DNA from: Brucella pecoris | Lineage (GTDB): Bacteria; Pseudomonadota; Alphaproteobacteria; Rhizobiales; Rhizobiaceae | Length of the DNA: 64,000 nt | Assembly (NCBI RefSeq): GCF_006376675.1 | Contig: NZ_VEWK01000012.1 | Coordinates: forward strand, 1-64,000 | Reading direction: 5' to 3' | Part shown: positions 8,228 through 16,920 of the stretch, piece after piece | Numbering within the stretch: position 1 is the stretch's first letter | How the letters are laid out: each line of letters begins with the position of its first letter | Notes under the pieces: generated by a model | What the model was told of the DNA's origin: nothing | The model's database searches: none | What the model saw: the letters and a program-made list of their open reading frames with translations, nothing else | Made by a program: the position numbers and the translations under genes

Positions 8228-9190
8228 ATGAACGAGACGACGACGGATCAAGAACGATTGCTGGACGAAGCGATCGATCTGACTATCCGCTTGCAGAACG
8301 ACCCCGGTAATCCGGTGGCAATCGAGTTGATCCGCGCATGGCGCGCCCGTGGTCCGCAGCATGAGGAGGTCTGGGCGCGTGTATCGAAGGTGCATGGTGC
8401 GTCTGGAAAAGTTCTCACGGAAAAGCGGCGGACAGAGCGGCGGGACAGCCTTGGTCTTACGCGCCGCAATTTCATGATCGGTGGGCTTGCCGCTTTTGGT
8501 ACCGGTGCACTCGCTTATTCCTTCGGGCCGGGTATGCTTCTTCAAGCCCGTGCCGACTACATGACCGAAAAAGGTGAAATACGCCGGATCAGTCTTCCCG
8601 ATGGCAGTATTGCAACGCTTGGCCCGGAAAGCGCCATTGCTCTGGATTTCCGCAGCGAACGGCGGACAATTGATCTCCTCGCCGGCATGTCGTTCTTCGA
8701 GGTGGTGGGGGATGCAACCCGGCCGTTCTCTGTCCTTTCCGGAACCTTTAGCGCGACGGCGCTTGGCACGGCCTTCGATGTATCGAACGACGCCGGTATC
8801 CTGACGGTTTCCGTCGATCATGGTCTTGTTGATGTCCGGGCGTCGGACTCAGCGCTCGAAACAGGGGTGAACCTTGCCAAAGGCCAATGGATCACCTTCG
8901 ACCCTTCCTCCGGCAGAATCGACCGCGGCCAGCGTGAAAGCGGGCAGGTCGCATCATGGCGTGATAATCTCATTATAGCGGAAAGGGAAACCGTATCGGC
9001 TCTTGTCGCACGCATTGGTCGCTGGATACCCGGACGCATCGTCATTGCCGATCCATTCATCGACGATCAGCGCGTCAGCGGTGTTTTCGATCTGAACAAT
9101 CCACTTCTTGCCCTTCAGGCGGTGGTGCATCCGACGGGTGCCCGTGTGCGTCAGATTTCCTCGTTTGTGACGGTAATTTCCCCTCTCTGA
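8228..9190 (+). CDS. FecR-family anti-sigma factor
   Basis: The 320-residue protein has an N-terminal cytoplasmic DUF4880-like segment (residues 1-75, with a WRARGPQHEEVWARV motif), one membrane helix at about residues 80-105 (MIGGLAAFGTGALAYSFG), and a periplasmic FecR domain (about 115-215, DGSIATLGPESAIALDF). The C-terminal part resembles the STN-contacting domain. In the Fec pathway this protein holds the sigma factor until the loaded outer-membrane receptor signals through its STN domain. ATG 8228 has GAAAGGAT upstream; a longer frame from 8195 lacks support. It sits between its sigma factor and its receptor, the standard order. Confidence 0.88.
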   Translation: MNETTTDQERLLDEAIDLTIRLQNDPGNPVAIELIRAWRARGPQHEEVWARVSKVHGASGKVLTEKRRTERRDSLGLTRRNFMIGGLAAFGTGALAYSFGPGMLLQARADYMTEKGEIRRISLPDGSIATLGPESAIALDFRSERRTIDLLAGMSFFEVVGDATRPFSVLSGTFSATALGTAFDVSNDAGILTVSVDHGLVDVRASDSALETGVNLAKGQWITFDPSSGRIDRGQRESGQVASWRDNLIIAERETVSALVARIGRWIPGRIVIADPFIDDQRVSGVFDLNNPLLALQAVVHPTGARVRQISSFVTVISPL

Positions 9191-9220
9191 AAAAAAACTA
9201 AAAAACTTGAGCCAAAAGGT

Positions 9221-9244
9221 GAAAATTTCGCTGCCCCGATTGTA
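9221..9244 (+). promoter_or_regulatory. Probable ECF sigma promoter ahead of the TonB receptor
   Basis: GAAAATTT at 9221-9228, 8-base spacer, CGATTGTA at 9237-9244. It matches the fecR-leader site in both boxes and spacing. It lies 79 bases before the receptor start, which leaves room for a short leader. Confidence 0.55.
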
Positions 9245-9323
9245 ACAGTAATAGGGACAGCAATTACCTGAAGCTCAGGCCCATCCTGTCCCTCCATACG
9301 AGTTGAAGAATTGGAGAGGTTTA

Positions 9324-11822
9324 ATGGTCAAGGGGCGTGGGATTGGCAACAAGGTTTTCAGAGGAACAAGCAGGGCGTTGATGGCAACGCTTCTGGTGTC
9401 GACGGCAATCAGCATCAGTCTCGCGGTAACACATCGTGAGGCGGCTGCACAGACGCAGGCCCAGACGTCCTTCTCGGTTCCGGCCGGTCCTCTCAATCGC
9501 GCCCTGACGGCTTTCGGGCGTCAGGCGGGCGTTCAGGTCACATATCTCGCATCTGCTGCCGCGGGTAAGACGTCATCCGGTTTTTCTGGTTCTGCAACGC
9601 GCGAGCAGGCACTCGCCGGAATCCTCGCTGGTTCCGGTTTGGTCTATTCCTTCCCGAATGCCACCACAGTTGCGATCTCCACTCCCGCAGCCGGTAGCGG
9701 GAATATATCCGCCGATGGCTCGACGGTGCTGGAAACCATAACGGTTCAAGGGGAAAGCGCATGGGGGCCGGTTGACGGTATAGTGGCAAAACGTTCCGCT
9801 ACGGGAACCAAAACGGACACACCGATTGAAAAAGTTCCACAGACCGTAAATGTGGTAACCGCGGACGAAATTACAATACGAGGAGCAACAAGTGTTGCGC
9901 AAGCGCTTCGTTACACGCCAGGCGTTTCGACTAGCGGCTATACCGAAAGCTACATGATCGCCGACGAGGCGGTGACTAGAGGCTTCTCGCCCAGTTCCAA
10001 CTATCTGGACGGCGCTTTTCTTCCTTATCCTGGCAGCCTCGGTGGCGCACTCCAAATTGATCCGTTCACCCTTGAGCGCATCGAAGTCCTGAAGGGGCCT
10101 GCATCGGTTCTGTATGGCCAAAACGAACCGGGCGGCATCATCAATATGGTGTCAAAGCGTCCCACCGAGACGCCCGTTCGCGAAGTTCGCGTTCGCACGG
10201 GAACGTATGGCAGAACTGAAGCGGCAGTTGATTTCGGCGGTCCTGTTACGAAAGACAATACATTGCTCTACCGCTTCATCGGCTTGGGCAATCTAGGCGA
10301 TGACCAAATCGATTTCACGGAACGCAGTCGTATGTTGTTCGCTCCGAGCCTGACCTGGCAGCCGACCGCCCAGACTTCCCTAACTATTTCAGGTCAGTAC
10401 CAGCGGGACAACGACGTCAACGACTATCAGGCGCTCCCCTATATCGGAACGGTTGTTCCGGGGCCAGATGGTCGATATATCGACCGGGATCTCTTCACGG
10501 GAGAGCCAGGCTGGAACGATTACAAGCGCGATCAATACGTTCTTGGAGCTGACCTTACCCATGAATTTTCCGATACGCTCAAATTCAAATCGACCGTGCG
10601 TTATTTCAATGTTCAGGACGAATATAAGGGTATGTATCCTTGGTGGTTTGCCGATGTTGATGGTGTAACCGATTATTCAAAAGTAACGCGGGCAAAGGTG
10701 GATTGGATTCAGAACAACTCCACCTTTTCTTTCGACAATAATCTGACTTACGAAGTTGAGACAGGTGACATTAAACACACGGTGCTTGCGGGGGTCGATT
10801 ATCGCTACACGCGCCTGCGTTTCAAAAGTTCGAACGGATCATCGGCAGTGAACCAGTTGCTTGATCTATACGATCCTGACTACAGCCTCATTTCCCCCGA
10901 TCCGACGCCTGCTCAGAGATATGATAACACAGTGCAGCAGATCGGTCTTTATCTCCAGGATCAGCTTGAATGGAACAAATTCGTCCTCACACTGGGTGGA
11001 CGTTATGACTGGTCGGAAACCGTCAACCGGAATTTACCCGTGACGGCTGGCGGTACATCAAGCCGCGTTGAGCAGAATGACCGTGCCTTCACTGGCCGCA
11101 TTGGCCTCAACTACCTCTTTGACAATGGCATTTCTCCATATGTCAGCTATACGGAATCCTTTGTTCCTCAAGTAGGCACTGATTATTATGGCGAGGCCTT
11201 CGACCCCACATCAGGCAGAGGCTATGAGATTGGTGTCAAGTATCTACCCGTCGGTATGAATGCCCTGTTCACTCTTTCCGCCTTCGATATCACGAAAACA
11301 AACGTACTGATGACCGATAATGATCATGCGGACGAAGGTTCGTGGTCAGTTCAGACGGGTGAGGTTCGCTCTCGTGGTGTGGAATTCGAGGCAAAGGCGG
11401 AACTTCGTCCGGGCTGGAACATGATCGGCGGCGTCAGCTATGTCGACGCTAAATATGTAAAGGACGATTGGTACGCTGGGAACAAGGTCGTGCTCCATTC
11501 GCCTTGGACCGCTTCCCTCTGGACGAATTATACGTTCCAGAGTGGCACGTTTGAGGGGCTCGATATTGGAGCCGGCGTTCGTTGGAATAGCCGTAAATAT
11601 GCAAACAACGCGAATACGCTTGAAACACCATCCTATTATATAGTCGATGCTGCGTTGAGTTATGATTTCGGAAATATCAATCCCGAATACAAAGGGCTCA
11701 CCGGAGCTGTAAACGTTACGAACCTGTTCGATAAAAAATATGTGTCGCGTTGCAACTACGATTTCGGTTGCTACTACGGCAAGGCGCGCACCATTACAGC
11801 TTCTCTGACTTATAAATGGTAA
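9324..11822 (+). CDS. TonB-dependent siderophore receptor with STN signalling domain
   Basis: This 832-residue outer-membrane receptor has a signal peptide (about residues 1-43, ending near HREAAAQ), a STN domain (about 48-125, SVPAGPLNRALTAFGRQAGV) and a TonB-box-like stretch (VLETITVQGE). The plug domain follows (about 165-275, including GPASVLYGQNEPGGIINMVSK), then the 22-strand barrel ending in aromatic LTYKW. The STN domain, with FecI/FecR genes just upstream, shows it is a transducer that also signals ligand binding. Barrel type resembles FhuA/FpvA-class hydroxamate or mixed-siderophore receptors; the ligand is not determined. ATG 9324 follows GGAGAGG; a TTG at 9303 is also in frame. 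A strong terminator hairpin follows it. Confidence 0.9.
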   Translation: MVKGRGIGNKVFRGTSRALMATLLVSTAISISLAVTHREAAAQTQAQTSFSVPAGPLNRALTAFGRQAGVQVTYLASAAAGKTSSGFSGSATREQALAGILAGSGLVYSFPNATTVAISTPAAGSGNISADGSTVLETITVQGESAWGPVDGIVAKRSATGTKTDTPIEKVPQTVNVVTADEITIRGATSVAQALRYTPGVSTSGYTESYMIADEAVTRGFSPSSNYLDGAFLPYPGSLGGALQIDPFTLERIEVLKGPASVLYGQNEPGGIINMVSKRPTETPVREVRVRTGTYGRTEAAVDFGGPVTKDNTLLYRFIGLGNLGDDQIDFTERSRMLFAPSLTWQPTAQTSLTISGQYQRDNDVNDYQALPYIGTVVPGPDGRYIDRDLFTGEPGWNDYKRDQYVLGADLTHEFSDTLKFKSTVRYFNVQDEYKGMYPWWFADVDGVTDYSKVTRAKVDWIQNNSTFSFDNNLTYEVETGDIKHTVLAGVDYRYTRLRFKSSNGSSAVNQLLDLYDPDYSLISPDPTPAQRYDNTVQQIGLYLQDQLEWNKFVLTLGGRYDWSETVNRNLPVTAGGTSSRVEQNDRAFTGRIGLNYLFDNGISPYVSYTESFVPQVGTDYYGEAFDPTSGRGYEIGVKYLPVGMNALFTLSAFDITKTNVLMTDNDHADEGSWSVQTGEVRSRGVEFEAKAELRPGWNMIGGVSYVDAKYVKDDWYAGNKVVLHSPWTASLWTNYTFQSGTFEGLDIGAGVRWNSRKYANNANTLETPSYYIVDAALSYDFGNINPEYKGLTGAVNVTNLFDKKYVSRCNYDFGCYYGKARTITASLTYKW

Positions 11823-11832
11823 ATGGACGATG

Positions 11833-11857
11833 GCGGCAGCTTTTCGAAAGCTGCCGC
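11833..11857 (+). terminator. Hairpin terminator after the receptor gene
   Basis: GCGGCAGCTTT (11833-11843) pairs perfectly with AAAGCTGCCGC (11847-11857) around a 3-base loop, followed by TATTTGGTTCTC. The 11-bp GC-rich stem 10 bases after the receptor stop is a convincing terminator or attenuator. It would lower expression of the ABC importer genes relative to the receptor. Confidence 0.75.
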
Positions 11858-11875
11858 TATTTGGTTCTCATCAAT

Positions 11876-12886
11876 ATGAGACTTGCTATGAGTATTTTTC
11901 CTTTCACTACTAGGTCACGGTTCGGCGTGTGTAGTCGGTTGCTGTTGATATTGTTCGTAATTGTCGCGACAACTCCCGCAAAAGCGGATGAGCATTTCCC
12001 TGTCGCGGTCAAACATGTCTTTGGAGTAACCACTGTCAAGGTTTCACCAGCACGGATTATCACTATTGGATGGAATGGAGAGGATGCGGTCTTAGCTCTC
12101 GGCCATATACCTGTCGCTATGTCTCGATATGACCAATTCGAGGACGGAATTTTTCCATGGGATAGATCGCTACTGAAGGATTCTCATCCTGCACTTCTTG
12201 CCGGTGAGTTGGATTACGAACAAATTGCGAGCTTGAAACCAGATCTCATTTTGGCAGTTTATTCTGGCATTAATGAAATGCAATGGCGTCGCCTGTCGTC
12301 AATCGCACCCACTGTCGTCTATCGGTCGGGGCCTTGGGAGGCAGACTGGAAGGAAGTCATTTCAATCACCGGCGAAGCATTAGGAAAACCAGCAGAAGCG
12401 CAAACCTTGGTAAGGGAAACCGAAACTTTCCTGCGCGATTTAGGTGCTCGAAATACTGAACTGCAGGGAAAAACCTTTACATTTGGAACCTACCTGCCTG
12501 GCGCAAATGATATCATTGTATACATGCCGAATGATCCACGCGTCGCTGTGCTGACTCTGCTCGGATTGGAGGTTCCACCAGCAATCCAGCATTTGAGCCG
12601 TGAGCATCCTGAGAAAACTTCGGTGAGTATCAGTCTCGAACAGATCAATCAGATCGACGCCGACATAATGATCATGTGGTATCGTGAGCAAGCCCGGATC
12701 GACGCAGAATCTCAACCTCTCTTCAATTCACTTACCGCAGTCAACAAAGGCGCTTATGTTGCGCTTGACGATCCGGTATCAGTTTGGGCGACGTCCGCTT
12801 TGAGTGTTCTTTCAATACCATATGGATTTCCGCAATTCGTGCCGCGTCTTGTCGAAGCTGCCAGCAAGGCAGAGCGCAGGCGATGA
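11876..12886 (+). CDS. Periplasmic iron-siderophore binding protein (FepB/FecB-like)
   Basis: The 336-residue product is a class III periplasmic binding protein for ferric siderophores. A signal segment (about residues 15-40, LLLILFVIVATTPAKA) is cleavable rather than lipid-anchored, since no lipobox Cys is seen. The family pattern (ARIITIGWNGEDAVLALGHIPVAMS, then LKPDLILAVYSGI and the IMIMWYREQ region) is clear. The frame extends back to 11816 across the terminator stem, so I use ATG 11876; ATG 11888 is the other option. Its stop overlaps the permease start (ATGA at 12883), so it heads a four-gene importer operon. Lower GC than the permease genes is apparent. Confidence 0.85.
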   Translation: MRLAMSIFPFTTRSRFGVCSRLLLILFVIVATTPAKADEHFPVAVKHVFGVTTVKVSPARIITIGWNGEDAVLALGHIPVAMSRYDQFEDGIFPWDRSLLKDSHPALLAGELDYEQIASLKPDLILAVYSGINEMQWRRLSSIAPTVVYRSGPWEADWKEVISITGEALGKPAEAQTLVRETETFLRDLGARNTELQGKTFTFGTYLPGANDIIVYMPNDPRVAVLTLLGLEVPPAIQHLSREHPEKTSVSISLEQINQIDADIMIMWYREQARIDAESQPLFNSLTAVNKGAYVALDDPVSVWATSALSVLSIPYGFPQFVPRLVEAASKAERRR

Positions 12887-13896
12887 CGTTAAGCGATACC
12901 CGTTGGTTTGGAGTAACCGCCATCTGGATCGGGATGCTTCTCTTGTCGTGTTTAACGTTAGCCAGTCTACTGATCGGTACGCGTTGGATTCCCGCATCCA
13001 CCGCCATTGACACTTTGATCGCCCACAAGGCTGTTTCAACAGAACATATCATCATCCGCTACTACCGGCTACCGCGCACCTTGCTCGGTTTGTTATGCGG
13101 CGCAGCCTTCGGCGTGTCGGGCGCGCTGATACAGGCTGCGACGCGGAATCCGCTGGCCGATCCCGGCATTCTCGGCGTCAATGCAGGAGCTGCCTTCTTC
13201 GTCACGCTTGCAGTCGGCCTGTTCGGCTTTCACTCGATCGACGCCTGGCTCTGGTTTGCCTTTCTGGGTGCGATCATTGTGACGTTAGCCGTTTATCTGC
13301 TCGGAGCGGCGGGCCGTGATGGTGCGACACCCATTCGCCTTGTGCTTTCTGGCGTTGCCCTTTCTGCTGTTCTTGGCGGCATCGGTTCAGCAATCACACT
13401 GCTTGATCCCGAAGCCTTCGATTCCATGCGTTTCTGGTCGATCGGATCCGTTGCCGGAAGAAACATGGAGATTGTGGCAACGGTCGCTCCTTTTATCGCT
13501 GCAGGACTGGTGATTGCGTTGCTGACGGCCCGGTCTCTCAACGCGATCGCGCTCGGTGACGATCTGGCCCGGTCGCTGGGTGCCAACATTCTCCGCGCCC
13601 GGATACTGACGCTCATCGCTGTCACGCTTCTGGCTGGAGCCGGCACCGCCGCTTCCGGTCCGATCGGCTTCGTCGGCTTGATGGTGCCACATGTGGTGCG
13701 TTGGTTCACCGGCCCGGACCAACGTTGGATTATCCCCCTGACCATGATCTACGCACCGGTACTGCTGCTTTCCGCCGATATTGCCGGACGTCTGGTGCTG
13801 TTTCCAGGCGAACTGGAAGCAGGCATCGTGACAGCCTTCATCGGTGCACCAGTGCTGATCCTGCTCGCACGGCGCAGACAAGCGAGCGGCCTATGA
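12883..13896 (+). CDS. Iron-siderophore ABC transporter permease (FepD/FecC-like)
   Basis: The 337-residue protein belongs to the FecCD permease family, with about nine to ten hydrophobic membrane segments. The family motif around residues 62-100 (YRLPRTLLGLLCGAAFGVSG, then ATRNPLADPGILGVNAGA) is intact, as is the coupling-helix region (ALGDDLARSLGAN) that contacts the ATPase. It imports ferric siderophore from the binding protein into the cytoplasm. It starts at ATG 12883 inside the preceding stop and overlaps the next permease by 4 bases. The long frame that runs back to 12784 is not used. Confidence 0.9.
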   Translation: MTLSDTRWFGVTAIWIGMLLLSCLTLASLLIGTRWIPASTAIDTLIAHKAVSTEHIIIRYYRLPRTLLGLLCGAAFGVSGALIQAATRNPLADPGILGVNAGAAFFVTLAVGLFGFHSIDAWLWFAFLGAIIVTLAVYLLGAAGRDGATPIRLVLSGVALSAVLGGIGSAITLLDPEAFDSMRFWSIGSVAGRNMEIVATVAPFIAAGLVIALLTARSLNAIALGDDLARSLGANILRARILTLIAVTLLAGAGTAASGPIGFVGLMVPHVVRWFTGPDQRWIIPLTMIYAPVLLLSADIAGRLVLFPGELEAGIVTAFIGAPVLILLARRRQASGL

Positions 13897-14954
13897 GAAC
13901 CACTGCGTCATCCGATATCGACTTCGGTCGTTCCATGTACGTTATGCGGAGGTTTGGGGGGCGTCTGTCGGCCCGGTTGGACAGGCTTTCGATATTTACC
14001 GGTCTTGTGCTTGCTGTTCTCGCACTGGGCATTGCCGGTTTCTCGCTGGCAAGCGGGAAGTACTCCATCGCCGTGGTGGACGTGTTGGGCGCGCTCATCG
14101 GTCATGGCGACGATCAGGTGCGGATGATCGTGGTGGAATGGCGTCTGCCGCGGGTGGCGCTGGCCTTCCTGCTCGGCGCAGCACTTGCCATGAGCGGTGC
14201 GATCTTCCAGTCGCTGACGCGCAATCCGCTTGGAAGTCCAGATATTATCGGCTTTTCGGCCGGCTCCTACACCGGTGCTCTGGTGGTATTGCTGCACCTG
14301 TCTGGCGGTTATTACGAGACGGCTGCCGGTGCACTGATCGGCGGTATCGTCACGGCGATGGCCGTTTATCTTCTGGCCTGGCGGCGCGGGATGCAGGGTT
14401 TTCGGCTGATTGTGGTCGGGATCGGTGTGGCGGCGATGCTGTCGGCTTTCAACGCCTGGATGATCCGCGAGGCAGACCTTCAGGTCGCCATGTCTGCAGC
14501 GATCTGGGGCGCAGGCTCACTCAACGGCCTGGGCTTCGAGCAGCTTGCGCCAGTCGCTATCGTGCTTTGCGTCGTCGTGCCATTGACGCTCTTCCTGTCG
14601 CGCCCCATGCGACAGCTTGAGATAGGCGACGATGCGGCAAGGGCATCCGGTGTCAATGCCAACCGCATACGGCTTCTCCTGATGGTGCTCGGCGTGGCGC
14701 TGACTGCCATCGTGACAGCGGCGGCAGGGCCGATCTCCTTCATCTCTCTGGCTGCACCCCAGATCGCCCGACAGCTGACCCGCTCGGATGGTGTAGCCCT
14801 TGTCCCATCCGCACTGATGGGCGGACTTCTGCTTCTTGCCGCCGACTGGGCCGCACAGCATGCCTTCGGTGTCCAGCTTCCTGTCGGTGTGATGACGGTC
14901 AGCATCGGCGGTCTCTATTTCATCTGGCTGTTGATACGGGAGGGCCGCAAGTGA
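13893..14954 (+). CDS. Iron-siderophore ABC transporter permease (FepG/FecD-like)
   Basis: The second 353-residue FecCD-family permease is presumably a heterodimer partner of the preceding gene. The motif WRLPRVALAFLLGAALAMSG and the TRNPLGSPDIIGFSAG block are conserved around residues 85-130. The coupling loop (EIGDDAARASGVN) lies near residue 245. A longer cytoplasmic N terminus (about 35 residues) precedes the first helix. The ATG at 13893 overlaps the upstream stop, and the stop overlaps the GTG of the ATPase gene at 14951, so the three membrane/ATPase genes are translationally coupled. Confidence 0.9.
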   Translation: MRTTASSDIDFGRSMYVMRRFGGRLSARLDRLSIFTGLVLAVLALGIAGFSLASGKYSIAVVDVLGALIGHGDDQVRMIVVEWRLPRVALAFLLGAALAMSGAIFQSLTRNPLGSPDIIGFSAGSYTGALVVLLHLSGGYYETAAGALIGGIVTAMAVYLLAWRRGMQGFRLIVVGIGVAAMLSAFNAWMIREADLQVAMSAAIWGAGSLNGLGFEQLAPVAIVLCVVVPLTLFLSRPMRQLEIGDDAARASGVNANRIRLLLMVLGVALTAIVTAAAGPISFISLAAPQIARQLTRSDGVALVPSALMGGLLLLAADWAAQHAFGVQLPVGVMTVSIGGLYFIWLLIREGRK

Positions 14955-15766
14955 GCAACTCCCAATTTGGATCTGGTCGCCTTCATGCCGACAATGTGAC
15001 GCTGCGCTATGACGAGCGGACGATTTCCAGAAGCCTGTCCGTTTCCATTCCCGACGGCTCCTTCACGGTGATCGTCGGCCCGAATGCCTGCGGCAAGTCC
15101 ACGCTGTTGCGCGCCCTGTCACGCCTGCTTGTTCCGTCCGTCGGACGGGTGATCCTTGATGGCAAAAGCATCACCGGTCTTGCCGCGAAAGAGGTTGCCC
15201 GCCGTCTCGGCTTGCTTCCACAAAGCTCGATCGCGCCGGAAGGCATTACAGTTGCCGATCTGGTTGCGCGAGGCCGCTATCCGCATCAGTCCATCTTCCG
15301 GCAATGGTCAAAGGCCGACGAGGAAGCCGTCATCGCCGCGATGGAGGCAACCCGCGTCACGGACCTGTCAGGCCGTCTCGTGGACGAGCTTTCCGGTGGC
15401 CAGAGGCAAAGGGTGTGGATTGCCATGGTTCTGGCGCAGGAAACCCCGCTCCTGTTGCTGGATGAACCGACCACCTTCCTCGACATCGCCCATCAGATCG
15501 AACTCATGGACCTGCTGGCTGATCTCAAGGGCCAGGGCCGCACCATCGTCGCCGTGCTGCACGATCTCAACCATGCCTGCCGTTATGCCTCGCATCTGAT
15601 CGCCATGAAGGATGGCGCGATCATTGCCGAGGGCAAACCGTCGGCCATTGTCACGGAAGGATTGGTGGAAGACGTGTTCGGCCTCTCGTCCGTCATCATT
15701 CCCGACCCCGTTTCAAATACCCCGCTGATCGTACCGAAGCGGCGGCAGATCACCAAAGGAAGCTGA
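14951..15766 (+). CDS. Iron-siderophore ABC transporter ATPase (FepC-like)
   Basis: The 271-residue ABC ATPase drives the importer. Walker A is GPNACGKST (about residue 40), the Q-loop region follows around LLPQSS, the signature is LSGGQRQR (about 145) and Walker B LLLLDEPTTFLD (about 160), with an H-loop in AVLHDLNHACRYA. The start is GTG 14951 overlapping the previous stop. It completes the importer set of binding protein, two permeases and ATPase. The 56-base gap to the next gene carries its own ribosome site. Confidence 0.92.
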   Translation: MSNSQFGSGRLHADNVTLRYDERTISRSLSVSIPDGSFTVIVGPNACGKSTLLRALSRLLVPSVGRVILDGKSITGLAAKEVARRLGLLPQSSIAPEGITVADLVARGRYPHQSIFRQWSKADEEAVIAAMEATRVTDLSGRLVDELSGGQRQRVWIAMVLAQETPLLLLDEPTTFLDIAHQIELMDLLADLKGQGRTIVAVLHDLNHACRYASHLIAMKDGAIIAEGKPSAIVTEGLVEDVFGLSSVIIPDPVSNTPLIVPKRRQITKGS

Positions 15767-15822
15767 AATATGCGCTTGCTCGCCCCTTTCCTCAGAAAGA
15801 CCAAAAATCAGGAGATTTTGTC

Positions 15823-16920
15823 ATGACCTTGCTTGTTGCGCAAACGACCGTCGTTGTGCCGAACCCTGAAGCGCTCATTGAGGAACTATGTGAACATTTT
15901 TCAGAAGATGGCGCTTTTGTTACCGGTCGGCGCGGTCATCGAACCGTTACCTTCGATTTTGGATCAGGGCAATTTACAGCAACGGGAAATGATCTGTCGG
16001 TCAGGGTTGAGGCAGACGATTTTATTGAGCTTTACAATTTTCGTTGGACGGTGGCTCAGCACATTGTGGAACTCGCTTGCATCAGCGATTTCGAGTGGAC
16101 CGGTGCGGCAAGCCACCTCACCATGCCGCCTTACTTTAGGTTATTGACAGTATCCGCCATTCAGACGCTTACGCCACGCATGAAGAGGATTACATTCAGA
16201 GGTGAGGACTTGGCTCCGTTCGCAACGGACGAAGAGTTGCATGTGAGGCTTTATCTTCCCAGAGGCTCGGCAACTGATGCAGAATGGCCGAACGTCGGAA
16301 AAAACGGTATCCCACAGCATCCATCTGGGCAGCGCGCTCCAGTAATTCGCAGATACACAATCCGGCAAGTAAATGTATCGGAAAGCACACTTGATGTTGA
16401 TTTTGTCCTGCACAAAGATGCTGGCCCCGGATCAGCATTTGCGGAAAGCGCAAATGTCGGCGACGTCATTGGCATGTCGGGTCCGGGCGCAAGTTCTTGC
16501 CCTGTAGATCATGATTGGTATCTGCTGGCAGGTGATGAAACTGCTCTTCCGGCAATCGCCCGAATTCTGGAATTCTTGCCAAGCAGTGCGCGGGGCATAA
16601 CTCTTATCGAGGTTGCCAACAAAGCTGATGAACAGGCTTTACGGACAAATGCCGGTATCTCAGTACAATGGTTGCATCGCGAACAACAGTCGAATGAAGA
16701 AGGTTATGGCTTGGCACAAGCTGTAAAGGATGTCGTTTTTCCTCAGGACGGCTCAACCATCTTCGTGTGGTTCGCAGGAGAATTCAATTCTTTCAGAGAG
16801 ATCCGCTCGTACCTTCGCAAAGAAATTGGACTGAAGAAACATCAGCATTTGGCCGTCTCCTACTGGAGAAGCGGCGAAATCGAGCATGACGTTGGAGAAA
16901 GCAAACGTGGCGAACCTTGA
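15823..16920 (+). CDS. Siderophore-interacting reductase with N-terminal DUF2218
   Basis: The 365-residue protein fuses an N-terminal DUF2218 domain (about residues 5-95) to a siderophore-interacting (SIP) domain (about 105-360). SIPs are flavin reductases that release iron from imported ferric siderophores. FAD-binding features are visible as TPRMKRITFRGEDL and the later RRYTIRQVN block, and the NAD(P)H side includes YLLAGDETALPAIARIL. The start ATG has AGGAG upstream. Its end overlaps the exporter gene by about 35 bases. AT content is higher than in the adjacent permease and exporter genes, as for the binding-protein gene, hinting at mosaic origin. A diverged second copy of the same architecture lies at 44152-45282. 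Confidence 0.87.
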   Translation: MTLLVAQTTVVVPNPEALIEELCEHFSEDGAFVTGRRGHRTVTFDFGSGQFTATGNDLSVRVEADDFIELYNFRWTVAQHIVELACISDFEWTGAASHLTMPPYFRLLTVSAIQTLTPRMKRITFRGEDLAPFATDEELHVRLYLPRGSATDAEWPNVGKNGIPQHPSGQRAPVIRRYTIRQVNVSESTLDVDFVLHKDAGPGSAFAESANVGDVIGMSGPGASSCPVDHDWYLLAGDETALPAIARILEFLPSSARGITLIEVANKADEQALRTNAGISVQWLHREQQSNEEGYGLAQAVKDVVFPQDGSTIFVWFAGEFNSFREIRSYLRKEIGLKKHQHLAVSYWRSGEIEHDVGESKRGEP

